Positions 52,629 through 62,042 of a stretch of DNA of 64,000 nt are shown here, piece after piece; position 1 is the stretch's first letter; the number at the start of each line of letters is the position of its first letter. Where the stretch lies: positions 1-64,000 of the forward strand of contig JBKEEO010000001.1 of the NCBI GenBank assembly GCA_047777415.1, given 5' to 3'. The notes under the pieces are model-generated. The model saw only the letters and a program-made list of their open reading frames with translations, searched no databases and was not told the DNA's origin. Origin of the DNA: Caproicibacter sp047777415 (GTDB lineage: Bacteria > Bacillota > Clostridia > Oscillospirales > Acutalibacteraceae). Made by a program: the position numbers and the translations under genes.

Positions 52629-55517
52629 TTAACCAACCTTTGCAACGTTAACCTTCTGGCCATTGACATACACACCGGTTTCAGAACCAGAAGCACCAAC
52701 AGCTGTAATCTTGTAGAAGTAATCGTTGCCGTTCTGGCCTACGAATGTGTAACTAAACACACCGGAAGAACCAAGAGTGAAGGTCGGAGCAGAGGAAGCA
52801 GTAATCTTATACTGGTAAGATTTTCCGCTTGCTACTGTCAGGTCATCGGTTGTGTCGCTTGTGAAAGAAACAGAACCTTCAACCTTTACAACCAGGAGCT
52901 TGGTGCCATTTACATAAACACCTGTTTCCTTACCAGCAGCATCCGCAGCAGCTGTTACTTTGATGAAGTAATCATTGCCGGACTTGCCAACATTGGTTAC
53001 ATCCAGAACACCAGCTGTGCCAGCGGTCATAACAGGAGCTTCTGTTGCAGTAATCTTGAACTGATAGGAAGCACCCGGAGCCAGCGTGAAGTCAGCAGTT
53101 GTGTCAGAAGTCCATGTAACCTCAGGAGTCTTCAGCGCTGTCAATTCACACTCAGCATCATCATAATCGTCATCTTCATCGCCGTCTTCATCAACAACAT
53201 AAGCAATCAGAGTTGCTTTGTTTTCATCGGAGAACACTTCATCGTAATCAACAACTGTAACAGTTGCAGTTCCGTTGCCATTGTCTACCAGTTCAAACAC
53301 GCCGCTGTTGTCTTCAATATCGAACTCGATACTGTAGCCATCCGGCAAAGAAGTACCCGGTGCATAAGCGGAAGCGGTGAAAGTTTCACTCTCGCCAAGA
53401 ACAATCTTGGAGGAAGTCTTGTTCAGAGCAAGACCTGCAAATTCGAGTTCATCCACAACAAACTTATCTGTTGTTTTGCCTTCATCTTTCTTGACTGTGA
53501 AGCCGAAGAAATCGAGGTCATCTTCATCAACACAATCAGCTTCTGCTGTAAATACAACATCGCCTTCCTTCAGGTCTGTATCTGTAATCTTTACCAATAC
53601 ATTGGAAGCGTCATTACCAACATAAAGGTCATTCGCACCAATGTACATGGTACCAGAACCATCAAGATCCTCAACATCCAAAGAACCTTCAAATACTACC
53701 TTGCTGTCATCGCCAACTGTAACAGAATCGATTTCAACGTCACCTTTTACGATAACATCGTCATCTTCATCTGTGGTTTCAAAAGTTGCGTTATCAGCAG
53801 TTGCATTCTGCGGAGCAGGAATTTCACCCTGGAAATCCTCAGTCTTCAGGTCAACACTGTAACCAGCAAAGTCAATTTCATCAATTGTTGCCATGCTGCC
53901 GGTTAATGTCATCTCACTGCCACTCTCAGCATCAGCAGGTGTTTGAGCAACCAATTTCTCTACGGAAACATTACCGTTTTCTGCGTCCACTGTAATCTTT
54001 TTCGCAGTTACAGTTCCAACGGAAACAGTTTCGTCTTCTTCCTGACCTTCGAGTCGTACTTCACCGGTGGTAGAAATACTGGATGCAGTACCATTTGTCA
54101 TAAATACTTTGCCATCCGGGGAGTCATCATTTTCAATTTCAATGGCACCAACATTGTTGTCAGCACTAATTCTAACGGTTGCATCATCTTCCGTGGTAAT
54201 GCCGTCAACAGTTACATCGGAATCGGTGATATAAACATCTCCGGCGTCGAGGTCAATTGTACCGACCTTCTTTGCATCGTCAACGTTTAACTCACTAACG
54301 GAACCTTTGACACCATCGATGCTGGCATCGTCTTTGACGGTGACTTCCGGTGAACCTTCAAACACTACAACATAGCCGCCATCAATTTCCAGCGTGGTTG
54401 GGTCTATACCATTGTTTTCGGTATAGTCATCATTTTCTTCATCGCCTACAAAAGCACCACTATCACCAGATGCTACCTTAATGACCGTATCCTTATAATC
54501 ATCATCTTTAATGATATCATACGCAGAAGAACCATCGTTTACAAGAACTTTCTTGGTAATCTTCAGTTTCAGTTTGATGTCATCATCATCTGCAACGTTA
54601 TCTTCATACGCATTGGTCACTTTTGCGGTAAAGGTCAAGCTTGCAGTATCATCACCTATTACCTGAACAGAAACTGAGTAACCAGTCGTTGTATCGAGTG
54701 AGCATTCAACGTCGTCATCGTTGGAGCACTCTAAGATATAATCAGTAGTTGTGTCGTCAAGGGCGTCATCTTCATCTGCATCTTCAGCATCATCATCAAA
54801 GAACTTAGTGTCCAACTTTTCCCACTGTACGCGGCAGTCATTGTTTTCATCGTTGTTTTCATCAACTTTGTAACGTGTTGCCTTGAAGACGGACAAAGTC
54901 TTAGAATCGCCCACACCATTTGTTGTCTTCAGTGCAAAGTTGTCATCGAAATCGTCACTGCTGAGTTCCGGAGTGTCAGTGCCGATATCACTTGTAACAT
55001 CATAAGACGCGTCACCAATTACTGTTGAATTCTCATCCAAGACATGAATGGTGATTTCAGTGCTGGCTGTAATATCAATATCGTTGTCATCGTCATCTGT
55101 GTAAGTGCCCTTAAACAGAACAGCAATCACTTCTGTACCTTCGGAGTCACTGCTGCGCAGGCTTAAATCCACATTGCCTTCGTCAGAATCATCCTCATCT
55201 CCGATGTCCCAAGAAACAAGTCTGTCACCGGAAACGTGAGAAATGGAATAGATTTCAGGGTCATCAACTGTTTCATGATTTGCGGTTTCCAGCGGGATGT
55301 CATCATTTTCATAAATCAAGTTTTGGAAATCGTAGACTGTCCTTTCAGCCTTGCTGTCCCCGCCGTTGACCAGCCAGAATTCATCATTGTCCGGACCATC
55401 CACAAGGATGCCGTCAGCGTGGCTTGTCTTTGCGGATGCGAGGGTTACCGGAAGGCTCGATGCAATCAATGCCAATGAAAGCAATGTTGCCAGAGCTTTT
55501 CCTCTGAATTTTTTCAT
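52629..55517 (-). CDS. Large secreted Asp-rich protein, S-layer-like
   Basis: The 962-residue protein starts at 55517 behind AAGGAGG with a Sec signal peptide (FRGKALATLLSLALIASSLP, then VTLASA). The long middle is very rich in Asp and Glu (DDDD-type runs) with Ig-like beta repeats, then a stretch of short beta strands (about 370-640) like a right-handed helix. Two tandem repeats of about 85 residues close it, each starting SDTT and ending ETGVYVNG. No LPXTG or SLH motif is seen. Promoter strength and codon bias suggest high expression. It is probably an abundant surface or calcium-binding protein. Confidence 0.75.
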   Translation of the reverse strand: MKKFRGKALATLLSLALIASSLPVTLASAKTSHADGILVDGPDNDEFWLVNGGDSKAERTVYDFQNLIYENDDIPLETANHETVDDPEIYSISHVSGDRLVSWDIGDEDDSDEGNVDLSLRSSDSEGTEVIAVLFKGTYTDDDDNDIDITASTEITIHVLDENSTVIGDASYDVTSDIGTDTPELSSDDFDDNFALKTTNGVGDSKTLSVFKATRYKVDENNDENNDCRVQWEKLDTKFFDDDAEDADEDDALDDTTTDYILECSNDDDVECSLDTTTGYSVSVQVIGDDTASLTFTAKVTNAYEDNVADDDDIKLKLKITKKVLVNDGSSAYDIIKDDDYKDTVIKVASGDSGAFVGDEENDDYTENNGIDPTTLEIDGGYVVVFEGSPEVTVKDDASIDGVKGSVSELNVDDAKKVGTIDLDAGDVYITDSDVTVDGITTEDDATVRISADNNVGAIEIENDDSPDGKVFMTNGTASSISTTGEVRLEGQEEDETVSVGTVTAKKITVDAENGNVSVEKLVAQTPADAESGSEMTLTGSMATIDEIDFAGYSVDLKTEDFQGEIPAPQNATADNATFETTDEDDDVIVKGDVEIDSVTVGDDSKVVFEGSLDVEDLDGSGTMYIGANDLYVGNDASNVLVKITDTDLKEGDVVFTAEADCVDEDDLDFFGFTVKKDEGKTTDKFVVDELEFAGLALNKTSSKIVLGESETFTASAYAPGTSLPDGYSIEFDIEDNSGVFELVDNGNGTATVTVVDYDEVFSDENKATLIAYVVDEDGDEDDDYDDAECELTALKTPEVTWTSDTTADFTLAPGASYQFKITATEAPVMTAGTAGVLDVTNVGKSGNDYFIKVTAAADAAGKETGVYVNGTKLLVVKVEGSVSFTSDTTDDLTVASGKSYQYKITASSAPTFTLGSSGVFSYTFVGQNGNDYFYKITAVGASGSETGVYVNGQKVNVAKVG

Positions 55518-55692
55518 CCTTTTTGTCCTCCTTAAAATAGTTCGTTGTGCATTTGCGTGTGCTATGAGAATTTTAACATACATCTTAGCCACAGGCGGTA
55601 AAGCCTACGGCTGAAAACGACACCTGCGTTCACCACGCCCCACAGCGCGCCTGGACGCAGCGACCACAAGCACCGCTCATATGTTTAATTGG

Positions 55693-55721
55693 ATTATAAG
55701 ATATTTGGCACTTAATGTCAA
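55693..55721 (-). promoter_or_regulatory. Consensus sigma-A promoter of the Asp-rich protein gene
   Basis: TTGACA (55721-55716) and TATAAT (55698-55693) are separated by 17 bases, a perfect consensus. The leader of about 165 bases has GC-rich complementary parts that could fold and stabilise the mRNA. Further right, 55722-55943 is AT-rich with a small perfect inverted repeat (GAAATTTA/TAAATTTC near 55880) and no gene I can support. Confidence 0.8.
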
Positions 55722-55943
55722 GTAGATAATGGAGATATTTTTAGATAAAATTTACACCAATATTTAAATTTTTACAGATGTCAAGCCAAATTTTTCAATT
55801 TCTCCGGAAGAAACTGGAAGAGCCCGTGCGGATTTTTTTACCGAACCGGAACATCCATTTTTAGGATGCTACGTATGGAGAAATTTATGCTAAATTTCCG
55901 GTAAAATTTTTGTATGATTTTCCTTGCCGGAATAAAAACTTTG

Positions 55944-57224
55944 TTATCGGCTAAGGTCACACAGGCAGGAAATATTTTTCCCCCGTGAAACCACACGGAT
56001 GCGGCAGGGCGTCGGAGATTCGGCATGAAGAACGGACGGGCACCGGACGGGCAGGATTGTCCCCCGGGATGACGCACCGCAAAGGGCAAGACGATTACAA
56101 GAGGAACCGTATTCCTTATAATAGGAGCATACGGCGTTACCGGAACAATGACAGACGGCGGGCAGCTGGGCATAATCGCTTGCGATTTCTCCGCCGCCGC
56201 GGTACGGCCCGTTGCTGATAAGAATATGATCCGCCGCGATTTCCAGTGGGAACACATACCCCGCCGTGCCGTGATGCGGAGCTTTCAGCACAGCATACCC
56301 GTCATACATCCACTCCGAAGCTGCAAGCAGACTTTCCGGCGGTGCATCCCCGGTCATCAGGATATCATCCGGACTCGGCCCATTCCTACGCATATTCTGA
56401 AACACTGCGCACGCGGCATTGAGTGCACCCGAATATGCGTTTTGCATTTCATCGTCTGAAAGCAACGCCGCCGCTTCCCCGGCAACGGGAAGAAGCAGCA
56501 AATCGGGAATCAGTGTGCAAATTCTGCGGTACCATTCCTGTGTTTCCTCCACATCCTCCTCCCGCAGCGGCGCAGAGGAACACATCCGCAGATAGGCGGC
56601 GCAGAAGCACTCCCGAAGTTCCAGAAATTCCCTTGCACACGGCGGCAGAAACCGTGCAGAAAGCATCTCGTCCACTGCGTCTACGGCGTCGGAGAGTTCC
56701 GACGGAAACAGAAACCCAGTTTCCGGCGGCCAGATGACTTCATACTCCGTTCCGTCCAACAGGAATGTATCCCCCTGCCGCACGGGGAATACAGCATCGG
56801 AACCGGCCAGCTTTGCGGCACGCGTAAATAGTTCCGGTACGGCGGCATTCATCTGTACATAGCCGGTCAGACGGCTTAAAAACACGGTGACATACAACGC
56901 AAATTGAAGCAGAATCGGCCGCGAATCCTCCCCACACGGGGGAACGGGCAGATACAGCGAACCGAAATAATCAGGCGAGGCTTTTAAAATCCGCCACAGC
57001 CCGCACAGATGGTCGCGGTGGCAGTGGGTCAAAAAAAAGGAACGAGTTGCAGCATCTCGGTAGAGGGGTACAATCGTATCCGTTACATACTCATAGAACC
57101 CAGGCCCGTTTTCTCCCAATTTCAAGTTGCTGCTGCCACAGTCGACCATCAAAATTCCGCCGCTGTCACCGCCCAACACAATACATTCGCCGTAACCGAC
57201 ATCGTGCAGATCAATCCAACGCAC
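55944..57224 (-). CDS. Metallo-beta-lactamase-fold hydrolase (ComEC C-terminal-like)
   Basis: The 426-residue protein begins WIDLHDVGYGECIVLGGDSG, then MVDCGSS, and the metal motif FLTHCHRDHLCGL (HxHxDH) near residue 85; later DILMTGDAPPESL and LKAPHHGT supply the other ligands, as in ComEC C-terminal domains. No membrane part is present. The start is a GTG at 57224, six bases after GAGGAGG, inside the end of the MORN gene (14-base overlap); the longer open frame to 57590 lies over that gene. Substrate unknown. Confidence 0.8.
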   Translation of the reverse strand: MRWIDLHDVGYGECIVLGGDSGGILMVDCGSSNLKLGENGPGFYEYVTDTIVPLYRDAATRSFFLTHCHRDHLCGLWRILKASPDYFGSLYLPVPPCGEDSRPILLQFALYVTVFLSRLTGYVQMNAAVPELFTRAAKLAGSDAVFPVRQGDTFLLDGTEYEVIWPPETGFLFPSELSDAVDAVDEMLSARFLPPCAREFLELRECFCAAYLRMCSSAPLREEDVEETQEWYRRICTLIPDLLLLPVAGEAAALLSDDEMQNAYSGALNAACAVFQNMRRNGPSPDDILMTGDAPPESLLAASEWMYDGYAVLKAPHHGTAGYVFPLEIAADHILISNGPYRGGGEIASDYAQLPAVCHCSGNAVCSYYKEYGSSCNRLALCGASSRGTILPVRCPSVLHAESPTPCRIRVVSRGKNISCLCDLSR

Positions 57225-58743
57225 TCGGTTCCTCCTCTTCGGCGCTGTCGGCTTCTTTGCGAGTCCACCCGGAATAAAATTCGCCGTTTCTCCACTGGCC
57301 CGAACGAATGACCCGTCCTCCCCTGTATTCGGTACCGTACCCGTGGCGTTTGCCGTTCTTCCACTCTCCCGTATAGAGCAGATTGCCGTCCATATCAAAC
57401 GCGGAGCCGCGCCCGGTGGGGATGCCGTCCTTCCATTTGCCGATGAAAACGGAGCCATCTGTGGAACCAAACGCGATACCCATGCCGTTGCGCAGGTTCT
57501 GTTTCCAGTTGCCTGCGTAGCACAGTTTTCCGGATTTATAATAGTACACGCCGAAACCATCGCGCTTGTCGTCCCGATATCCGCCCTCATACGCGGTATG
57601 CCCGTTTTCCATCTGGGTGCGGCCCTGCCCCTGCCGCAGGCCGTCGATTAACTCCCCAAAATACAGGTAGCTTTCTTCTTCGCTGACCACAATGCGCTTT
57701 GCGGGAATCAAACCCTCACCGAACATCGGCTCAATGCGGGCGGATTTCTTGTCCAAACCCTTTGCGTGAATCACTTTGCCGCCAAGGCCCTTTGCGGCAA
57801 CGCCGTATCTTGTAGGCGCAGGACGCTGTGGATGCGGGTGCGGCAAGGAACGTGGGGACGAATTCGGTTCTGAACGCCCGGCAGGCGGTTGAGCGGAGAA
57901 TACTTCCCGGTTGACCGCATAATCCGATGAATCCAGACTTTCCCCTATATTGGATGGTTCTTTGCTGGCAGCGTTTGCGGCAAAAGCGGGAACAGCCTCA
58001 TGCTGAAAGTCATCCGCCTTTCCCTGCTTCATTGAAACCGGAGTAGAACCATCGTTTGGTATGTAGGAAAATTCCAGCTGCTCGTCCTCCCCCATATCCG
58101 TCCAATCCGGATTGGGCACACCGCCGTTTTCTTCCAGCCGACGGAAAAGTGCAAGTCGCTTTTCCCTTTCCGCGCGCGGACAATAACAGAACAGACCATT
58201 GCCCGTACGCGCCAGTACCCGCGGTTCTTCCCCGATGGCACTGTTGACATAACTTTGAGCCGCCGTCAACGGCCGCACCGGACAGGGCAGCAGCTCCAGC
58301 CGTCGGTATCGGCCGGCAGCAGGGTCAAATTCCAGCAGCTCGATTCCATCCTCCCCATGCGGGCGCAGAACCACATCCGGTCTGCCCGGCGTTTCGGTAA
58401 AATACGCGGAACGAACCCATTCGAGTTTTTCGTTATAGACCGCCTCCGACACGATTTTCCCGCACAAATCCCAGGTAACCAGCCGGAAACCGTCCGGGCG
58501 GCGAAAAGCCTCCTGAACCACAGTTTTACCGGAAATTTTACGCCAGCGGAAATCCCCGCCTCCTATTTTATAACGCGTTCGCACAATGCGGCCGGCCTCC
58601 ACCCCACGCGCTGAACCTTTTGCCAAACCGCCGGCATGCGCTTTTGCCAGCGAGTCTGCTAAAAGAGAATTCCTTTCCGCACCGCTTTCAAACGGACGGC
58701 AGGAAACCGTATGGAAGACCGTCTGCAAAGGACTTTCCGACAT
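57211..58743 (-). CDS. MORN-repeat protein
   Basis: The 510-residue protein has an N-terminal half of unknown fold (residues 1-340), including a Pro/Ser-rich linker near 265-325. Five to six MORN repeats follow (about 360-495), each with a YxGxWKxGxRxGxG-like core, for example YTGEWKNGKRHGYG. MORN repeats bind lipid or protein surfaces. AAGGAG precedes the ATG. It overlaps the MBL-fold gene, so the two probably act together. There is no signal peptide; it is likely cytoplasmic. Confidence 0.82.
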   Translation of the reverse strand: MSESPLQTVFHTVSCRPFESGAERNSLLADSLAKAHAGGLAKGSARGVEAGRIVRTRYKIGGGDFRWRKISGKTVVQEAFRRPDGFRLVTWDLCGKIVSEAVYNEKLEWVRSAYFTETPGRPDVVLRPHGEDGIELLEFDPAAGRYRRLELLPCPVRPLTAAQSYVNSAIGEEPRVLARTGNGLFCYCPRAEREKRLALFRRLEENGGVPNPDWTDMGEDEQLEFSYIPNDGSTPVSMKQGKADDFQHEAVPAFAANAASKEPSNIGESLDSSDYAVNREVFSAQPPAGRSEPNSSPRSLPHPHPQRPAPTRYGVAAKGLGGKVIHAKGLDKKSARIEPMFGEGLIPAKRIVVSEEESYLYFGELIDGLRQGQGRTQMENGHTAYEGGYRDDKRDGFGVYYYKSGKLCYAGNWKQNLRNGMGIAFGSTDGSVFIGKWKDGIPTGRGSAFDMDGNLLYTGEWKNGKRHGYGTEYRGGRVIRSGQWRNGEFYSGWTRKEADSAEEEEPSALD

Positions 58744-58945
58744 CGGTTCAGAACTCCTTTCACGAGAAAACTCTTCCTGTTTCTTTCCTATTTTTATCCT
58801 ACCCTATTTCATTAGAATTTTCAAGGATTCTACTAATTTTTTCCTGTAAAATAATAACAAGATGGTTTACTGCTATTTACAGTCGCCGTGATTGATTTTA
58901 TTTGTGTTTATTTTTGAAAATGTCAGAAAAAAAGTTGCGCAGTCA

Positions 58946-58981
58946 AAAGGGGACGGGCTATAATAAGTCCGTCCCCTTCCA
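58946..58981 (-). terminator. Terminator of the small membrane protein gene
   Basis: GGGGACGG pairs with CCGTCCCC on the minus strand and is followed by TTTTG, 20 bases after the stop codon. Confidence 0.75.
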
Positions 58982-59001
58982 TTTAGTGATGATTCGGGCG
59001 C

Positions 59002-59181
59002 TTACTTAAACATATACTGCATATTGTCCATCATTTCGCCGACTGTATGCAGCGTTTTGTTCGCGCGGCGGCGCAGACTGCGTTTGTTCTTCATCATCTG
59101 CGTGCCAACTGTCGCCAGTGCCATTCCGGCAACCATGCCGGTACCAATTCCGCGCACAAAATCCATGGTCTGTTTATACAT
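59002..59181 (-). CDS. Small conserved protein with one membrane helix
   Basis: The 59-residue protein reads MYKQTMDFVRGIGTGMVAG, a Gly-rich hydrophobic helix, followed by a basic stretch KNKRSLRRRANK and an amphipathic end. GGAGG lies eight bases before the ATG at 59181. Similar short proteins are common in clostridial genomes as far as I recall, with no known function. A longer in-frame upstream extension overlaps trmL and is rejected. Confidence 0.75.
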   Translation of the reverse strand: MYKQTMDFVRGIGTGMVAGMALATVGTQMMKNKRSLRRRANKTLHTVGEMMDNMQYMFK

Positions 59182-59335
59182 TTTATAATACCTCCAAACA
59201 CAGAAACAAGTATGAGTGAAATGAATGAAACGGCTTCCTTTCATTATTCTGCCTCTTTTCTCTTGCAATATTGAAGTGAAATGATGGAAAAAGCGCCGCG
59301 TTTTCTTACATTTTTTAACAAAAAGGAGAAATACT

Positions 59336-59836
59336 ATGCCAGAACTAAATATTGTCATGGTGGAACCGGAAATCCCGCAAAACACGGGAAACGTGGCACG
59401 CACCTGCGCCGCTACGGGAGCGCGCCTGCATCTTGTCGGGCCGCTCGGATTCCGTATCGATGACAAAAAGCTGAAACGTGCCGGGCTCGATTACTGGCAT
59501 CTTCTCGATATTACCTATTATGAAAGTCTTTCCGAATTTTTCAGCCGCAATACCGGTAATTTTTACTATTTTTCAACAAAAGCAAAGCATGTATATACGG
59601 AGCCAAACTATCCGGACGGCTGCTATTTGGTGTTCGGCAAAGAGACCGCGGGGCTGCCGGAAAAGCTGCTGTATGATAATCCCGATACCTGTGTGCGCAT
59701 CCCCATGCGCAACGATCCTTCCGCACGCAGCCTGAACCTGTCAAATTCCGTTGCCGTCGGTGTGTTTGAAGTTCTCCGCCAGTGGCAGTTTCCCGGCATG
59801 CTGTGCAGCGGACAGCTTCGGCAATATCACTGGTAA
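59336..59836 (+). CDS. trmL: TrmL, tRNA (cytidine/uridine-34-2'-O)-methyltransferase
   Basis: The 166-residue SPOUT enzyme has VEPEIPQNTGNVARTCAATG, LVFGKETAGLPEKLL (the SAM knot) and IPMRNDPSARSLNLSNSVAVGVFEVLRQ. It methylates the wobble base of tRNA-Leu(CAA/UAA) in known cases; a tRNA-Leu(CAA) gene lies in this window. AAGGAG precedes the ATG. Confidence 0.93.
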   Translation: MPELNIVMVEPEIPQNTGNVARTCAATGARLHLVGPLGFRIDDKKLKRAGLDYWHLLDITYYESLSEFFSRNTGNFYYFSTKAKHVYTEPNYPDGCYLVFGKETAGLPEKLLYDNPDTCVRIPMRNDPSARSLNLSNSVAVGVFEVLRQWQFPGMLCSGQLRQYHW

Positions 59837-59884
59837 AAAGAGCTGTTTTCTGCCAAAATTCGTTTTTGCGGCAAGGCAAAATGC

Positions 59885-59913
59885 TTGAAAATGCTACTCG
59901 TTGGTTGTATAAT
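59885..59913 (+). promoter_or_regulatory. Promoter of the pgk-tpiA-gpmI operon
   Basis: TTGAAA (59885-59890) and TATAAT (59908-59913) are 17 bases apart. A second TATAAT at about 59968 has no clear -35. Confidence 0.7.
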
Positions 59914-59991
59914 GAAAAAAGTTTGTTAGAATAGTAACAATACGGAAAAAATCTCCCAAAATTCTGTATAATTAAAAAGGAGAGGTACTGG

Positions 59992-61185
59992 ATGAACGCT
60001 TTGAACAAAAAAACCGTAGAGGATATCGACGTAAAGGGCAAGCGAGTTCTTGTCCGCTGCGACTTCAATGTTCCGTTTGACGCGCAGGGAAACATTTCCG
60101 ACCCGAAGCGAATTAACGAAGCAATGAAAACCATCCTCTATTTAAGGGATCACGGTGCTAAAGTAATTCTTTGCTCCCATCTGGGCCGCCCAAAGGGTGA
60201 ATTCAACCCGAAGTTTTCCTTGGCTCCGGTTGCAGCATATCTATCCAAAAAGCTGGGCACTGAAGTAAAGATGGCTAAAGATGTCATCGGCGAAAGCGCA
60301 AAAAGCATTGCCGCCGAACTAAAGGACGGTGAAGTGGAACTTCTGGAAAACGTGCGTTTCCATAAGGAAGAAGAAAAGAACGACCCCGCCTTTGCGAAGG
60401 AACTTGCTTCCATGGCTGAAATCTATGTCAATGACGCTTTCGGAACCGCGCATCGTGCACACGCTTCCACTGCCGGCGTTGCGGATTATCTCCCGGCCGT
60501 GTGCGGATACCTGATTCAGAAGGAAATCACCATTATGGGCGGTGCTCTTACAAACCCGAAACGTCCGTTTGTGGCAATTTTGGGCGGCGCTAAAGTTTCG
60601 GATAAAATCGGTGTAATTACAAATCTGCTTGATAAGGTGGATACCTTAATCGTCGGCGGCGGAATGGCTTACACCTTCACGAAGGCACTTGGTTATTCCA
60701 TCGGTTCTTCCCTGTGTGAGGAAGACAAGATTTCCCTCGCTTCCGATTTGATGGCAAAAGCGAAGGAAAAGAACGTGAAATTCCTGCTGCCTGTTGATAA
60801 TATCATTGCCGACAAGTATGATAAGGATGCAAATTACAAGACCGTAGATTCCGACACAATTCCGGACGGCTGGATGGGACTTGACATCGGTGAAAAAACG
60901 CGCAAACTGTTTGCGGAAGCCATTCAAGGCGCGGGAACCGTTGTCTGGAACGGTCCAATGGGCGTAAGTGAATGGGAGCATTTTGCGGGCGGCACCATCG
61001 CAGTCGCTAAAGCGGTAGCAGAGAGCGGAGCCATTTCCATCATCGGAGGCGGTGACTCTGCGGCAGCCGTTGAAAAGCTTGGTTTCGCAGAAAAAATGAC
61101 CCATATCTCCACCGGCGGCGGCGCGTCCCTGGAATTTCTGGAAGGCAAGGAACTTCCCGGAATCGCCTGTCTGAATGATAAATAA
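59992..61185 (+). CDS. pgk: Phosphoglycerate kinase
   Basis: The 397-residue enzyme has the N-domain RVLVRCDFNVPFD, HLGRPKG, ENVRFHKEEEKNDPAFAKEL, the hinge and ATP site AILGGAKVSDKIGVI, and IGGGDSAAAVEKLG with the closing STGGGASLEFLEGKELPG. It makes ATP from 1,3-bisphosphoglycerate. GGAGAGG precedes the ATG. It is first in pgk-tpiA-gpmI. Confidence 0.98.
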   Translation: MNALNKKTVEDIDVKGKRVLVRCDFNVPFDAQGNISDPKRINEAMKTILYLRDHGAKVILCSHLGRPKGEFNPKFSLAPVAAYLSKKLGTEVKMAKDVIGESAKSIAAELKDGEVELLENVRFHKEEEKNDPAFAKELASMAEIYVNDAFGTAHRAHASTAGVADYLPAVCGYLIQKEITIMGGALTNPKRPFVAILGGAKVSDKIGVITNLLDKVDTLIVGGGMAYTFTKALGYSIGSSLCEEDKISLASDLMAKAKEKNVKFLLPVDNIIADKYDKDANYKTVDSDTIPDGWMGLDIGEKTRKLFAEAIQGAGTVVWNGPMGVSEWEHFAGGTIAVAKAVAESGAISIIGGGDSAAAVEKLGFAEKMTHISTGGGASLEFLEGKELPGIACLNDK

Positions 61186-61255
61186 ATCAGAAGGGGCGGC
61201 TACACCGCTCCTTCTTTTCAAAATATGTCCATCACTAATATAGGAGGTTGCCGTC

Positions 61256-62023
61256 ATGAATAAAAAACTTAGAAAAGCCGTAATAGCTGGTAACTGGAAA
61301 ATGAACAAAACTCCGGAAGAGGCAAAAGAATTGGTCAATGCCATTCTTCCCCATGCAAAGGATGCCGACTGCGAAGTAATCGTCTGCGTACCGTTTGTGG
61401 ATCTGTTTCCTGTCTTAGATGCCGTGAAAGGATCCTGTGTGAAAGTGGGCGCGCAGAACTGCCACTGGGCTCCCTCCGGCGCGTTTACGGGAGAAATTTC
61501 CGCACCGATGCTGGCTTCTATGGGGGTTGAGTATGTTATCATCGGCCACAGTGAGCGCCGCACCTATTTCGGTGAAACCGACCAAACCGTCAACCAGAGA
61601 ATCCGTGCTGCATTGGACAACGGTTTGAACGTCATTCTCTGCGTTGGTGAGTCCTTAGAACAACGCGAACAGGGCATCACATCCGAGCTTGTCGCCATGC
61701 AGACGAAAATTGCGCTCGGCGGTGTTTCCCGCGAAGAATTGAAACGGATTATTATTGCATACGAGCCGATTTGGGCCATCGGCACGGGCAAGACAGCAAC
61801 CGCGGAGCAGGCAAATGAAGTTTGCGCAACCATCCGCTCGGTGGTATCATCCCTGTATGATTCCGCAGCTGCCGATGCCATGACGATTCAATACGGCGGC
61901 TCTATGAAGGCAAAAAATGCCGCCGAACTTCTGGCACAGCCGGATGTGGACGGCGGCTTAATCGGCGGAGCTTCCTTAAAGCCGGAGGAATTTGCGGAAA
62001 TTATCAAAGCGGCCAGTAAATAA
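61256..62023 (+). CDS. tpiA: Triosephosphate isomerase
   Basis: The 255-residue enzyme has AGNWKMNKT with the catalytic Lys, VIIGHSERRTYFGETD with the His, and IIAYEPIWAIGTGKTAT with the catalytic Glu and flexible loop, ending with GGSMKAKNAAELL and GGLIGGASLK. GGAGG precedes the ATG. It lies 70 bases after pgk. Confidence 0.98.
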   Translation: MNKKLRKAVIAGNWKMNKTPEEAKELVNAILPHAKDADCEVIVCVPFVDLFPVLDAVKGSCVKVGAQNCHWAPSGAFTGEISAPMLASMGVEYVIIGHSERRTYFGETDQTVNQRIRAALDNGLNVILCVGESLEQREQGITSELVAMQTKIALGGVSREELKRIIIAYEPIWAIGTGKTATAEQANEVCATIRSVVSSLYDSAAADAMTIQYGGSMKAKNAAELLAQPDVDGGLIGGASLKPEEFAEIIKAASK

Positions 62024-62042
62024 ACCCATAAGGAGTACTTGA

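Noticed and set aside
52611..53906. 431-codon rightward open frame opposite the Asp-rich protein gene
   Set aside because: It is a shadow of the strongly biased codons of the real gene; the translation is Cys/Asn/Ser-rich nonsense without motif or ribosome site.
57225..57590. Longer N-terminus for the MBL-fold protein
   Set aside because: This part lies inside the MORN repeats in another frame; GTG at 57224 has an ideal ribosome site.
59182..59466. Longer N-terminus for the small membrane protein
   Set aside because: It overlaps trmL antisense and lacks a ribosome site, whereas GGAGG supports the start at 59181.
60646..61563. 305-codon leftward open frame across pgk and tpiA
   Set aside because: Covers the ends of two real glycolytic genes on the other strand.
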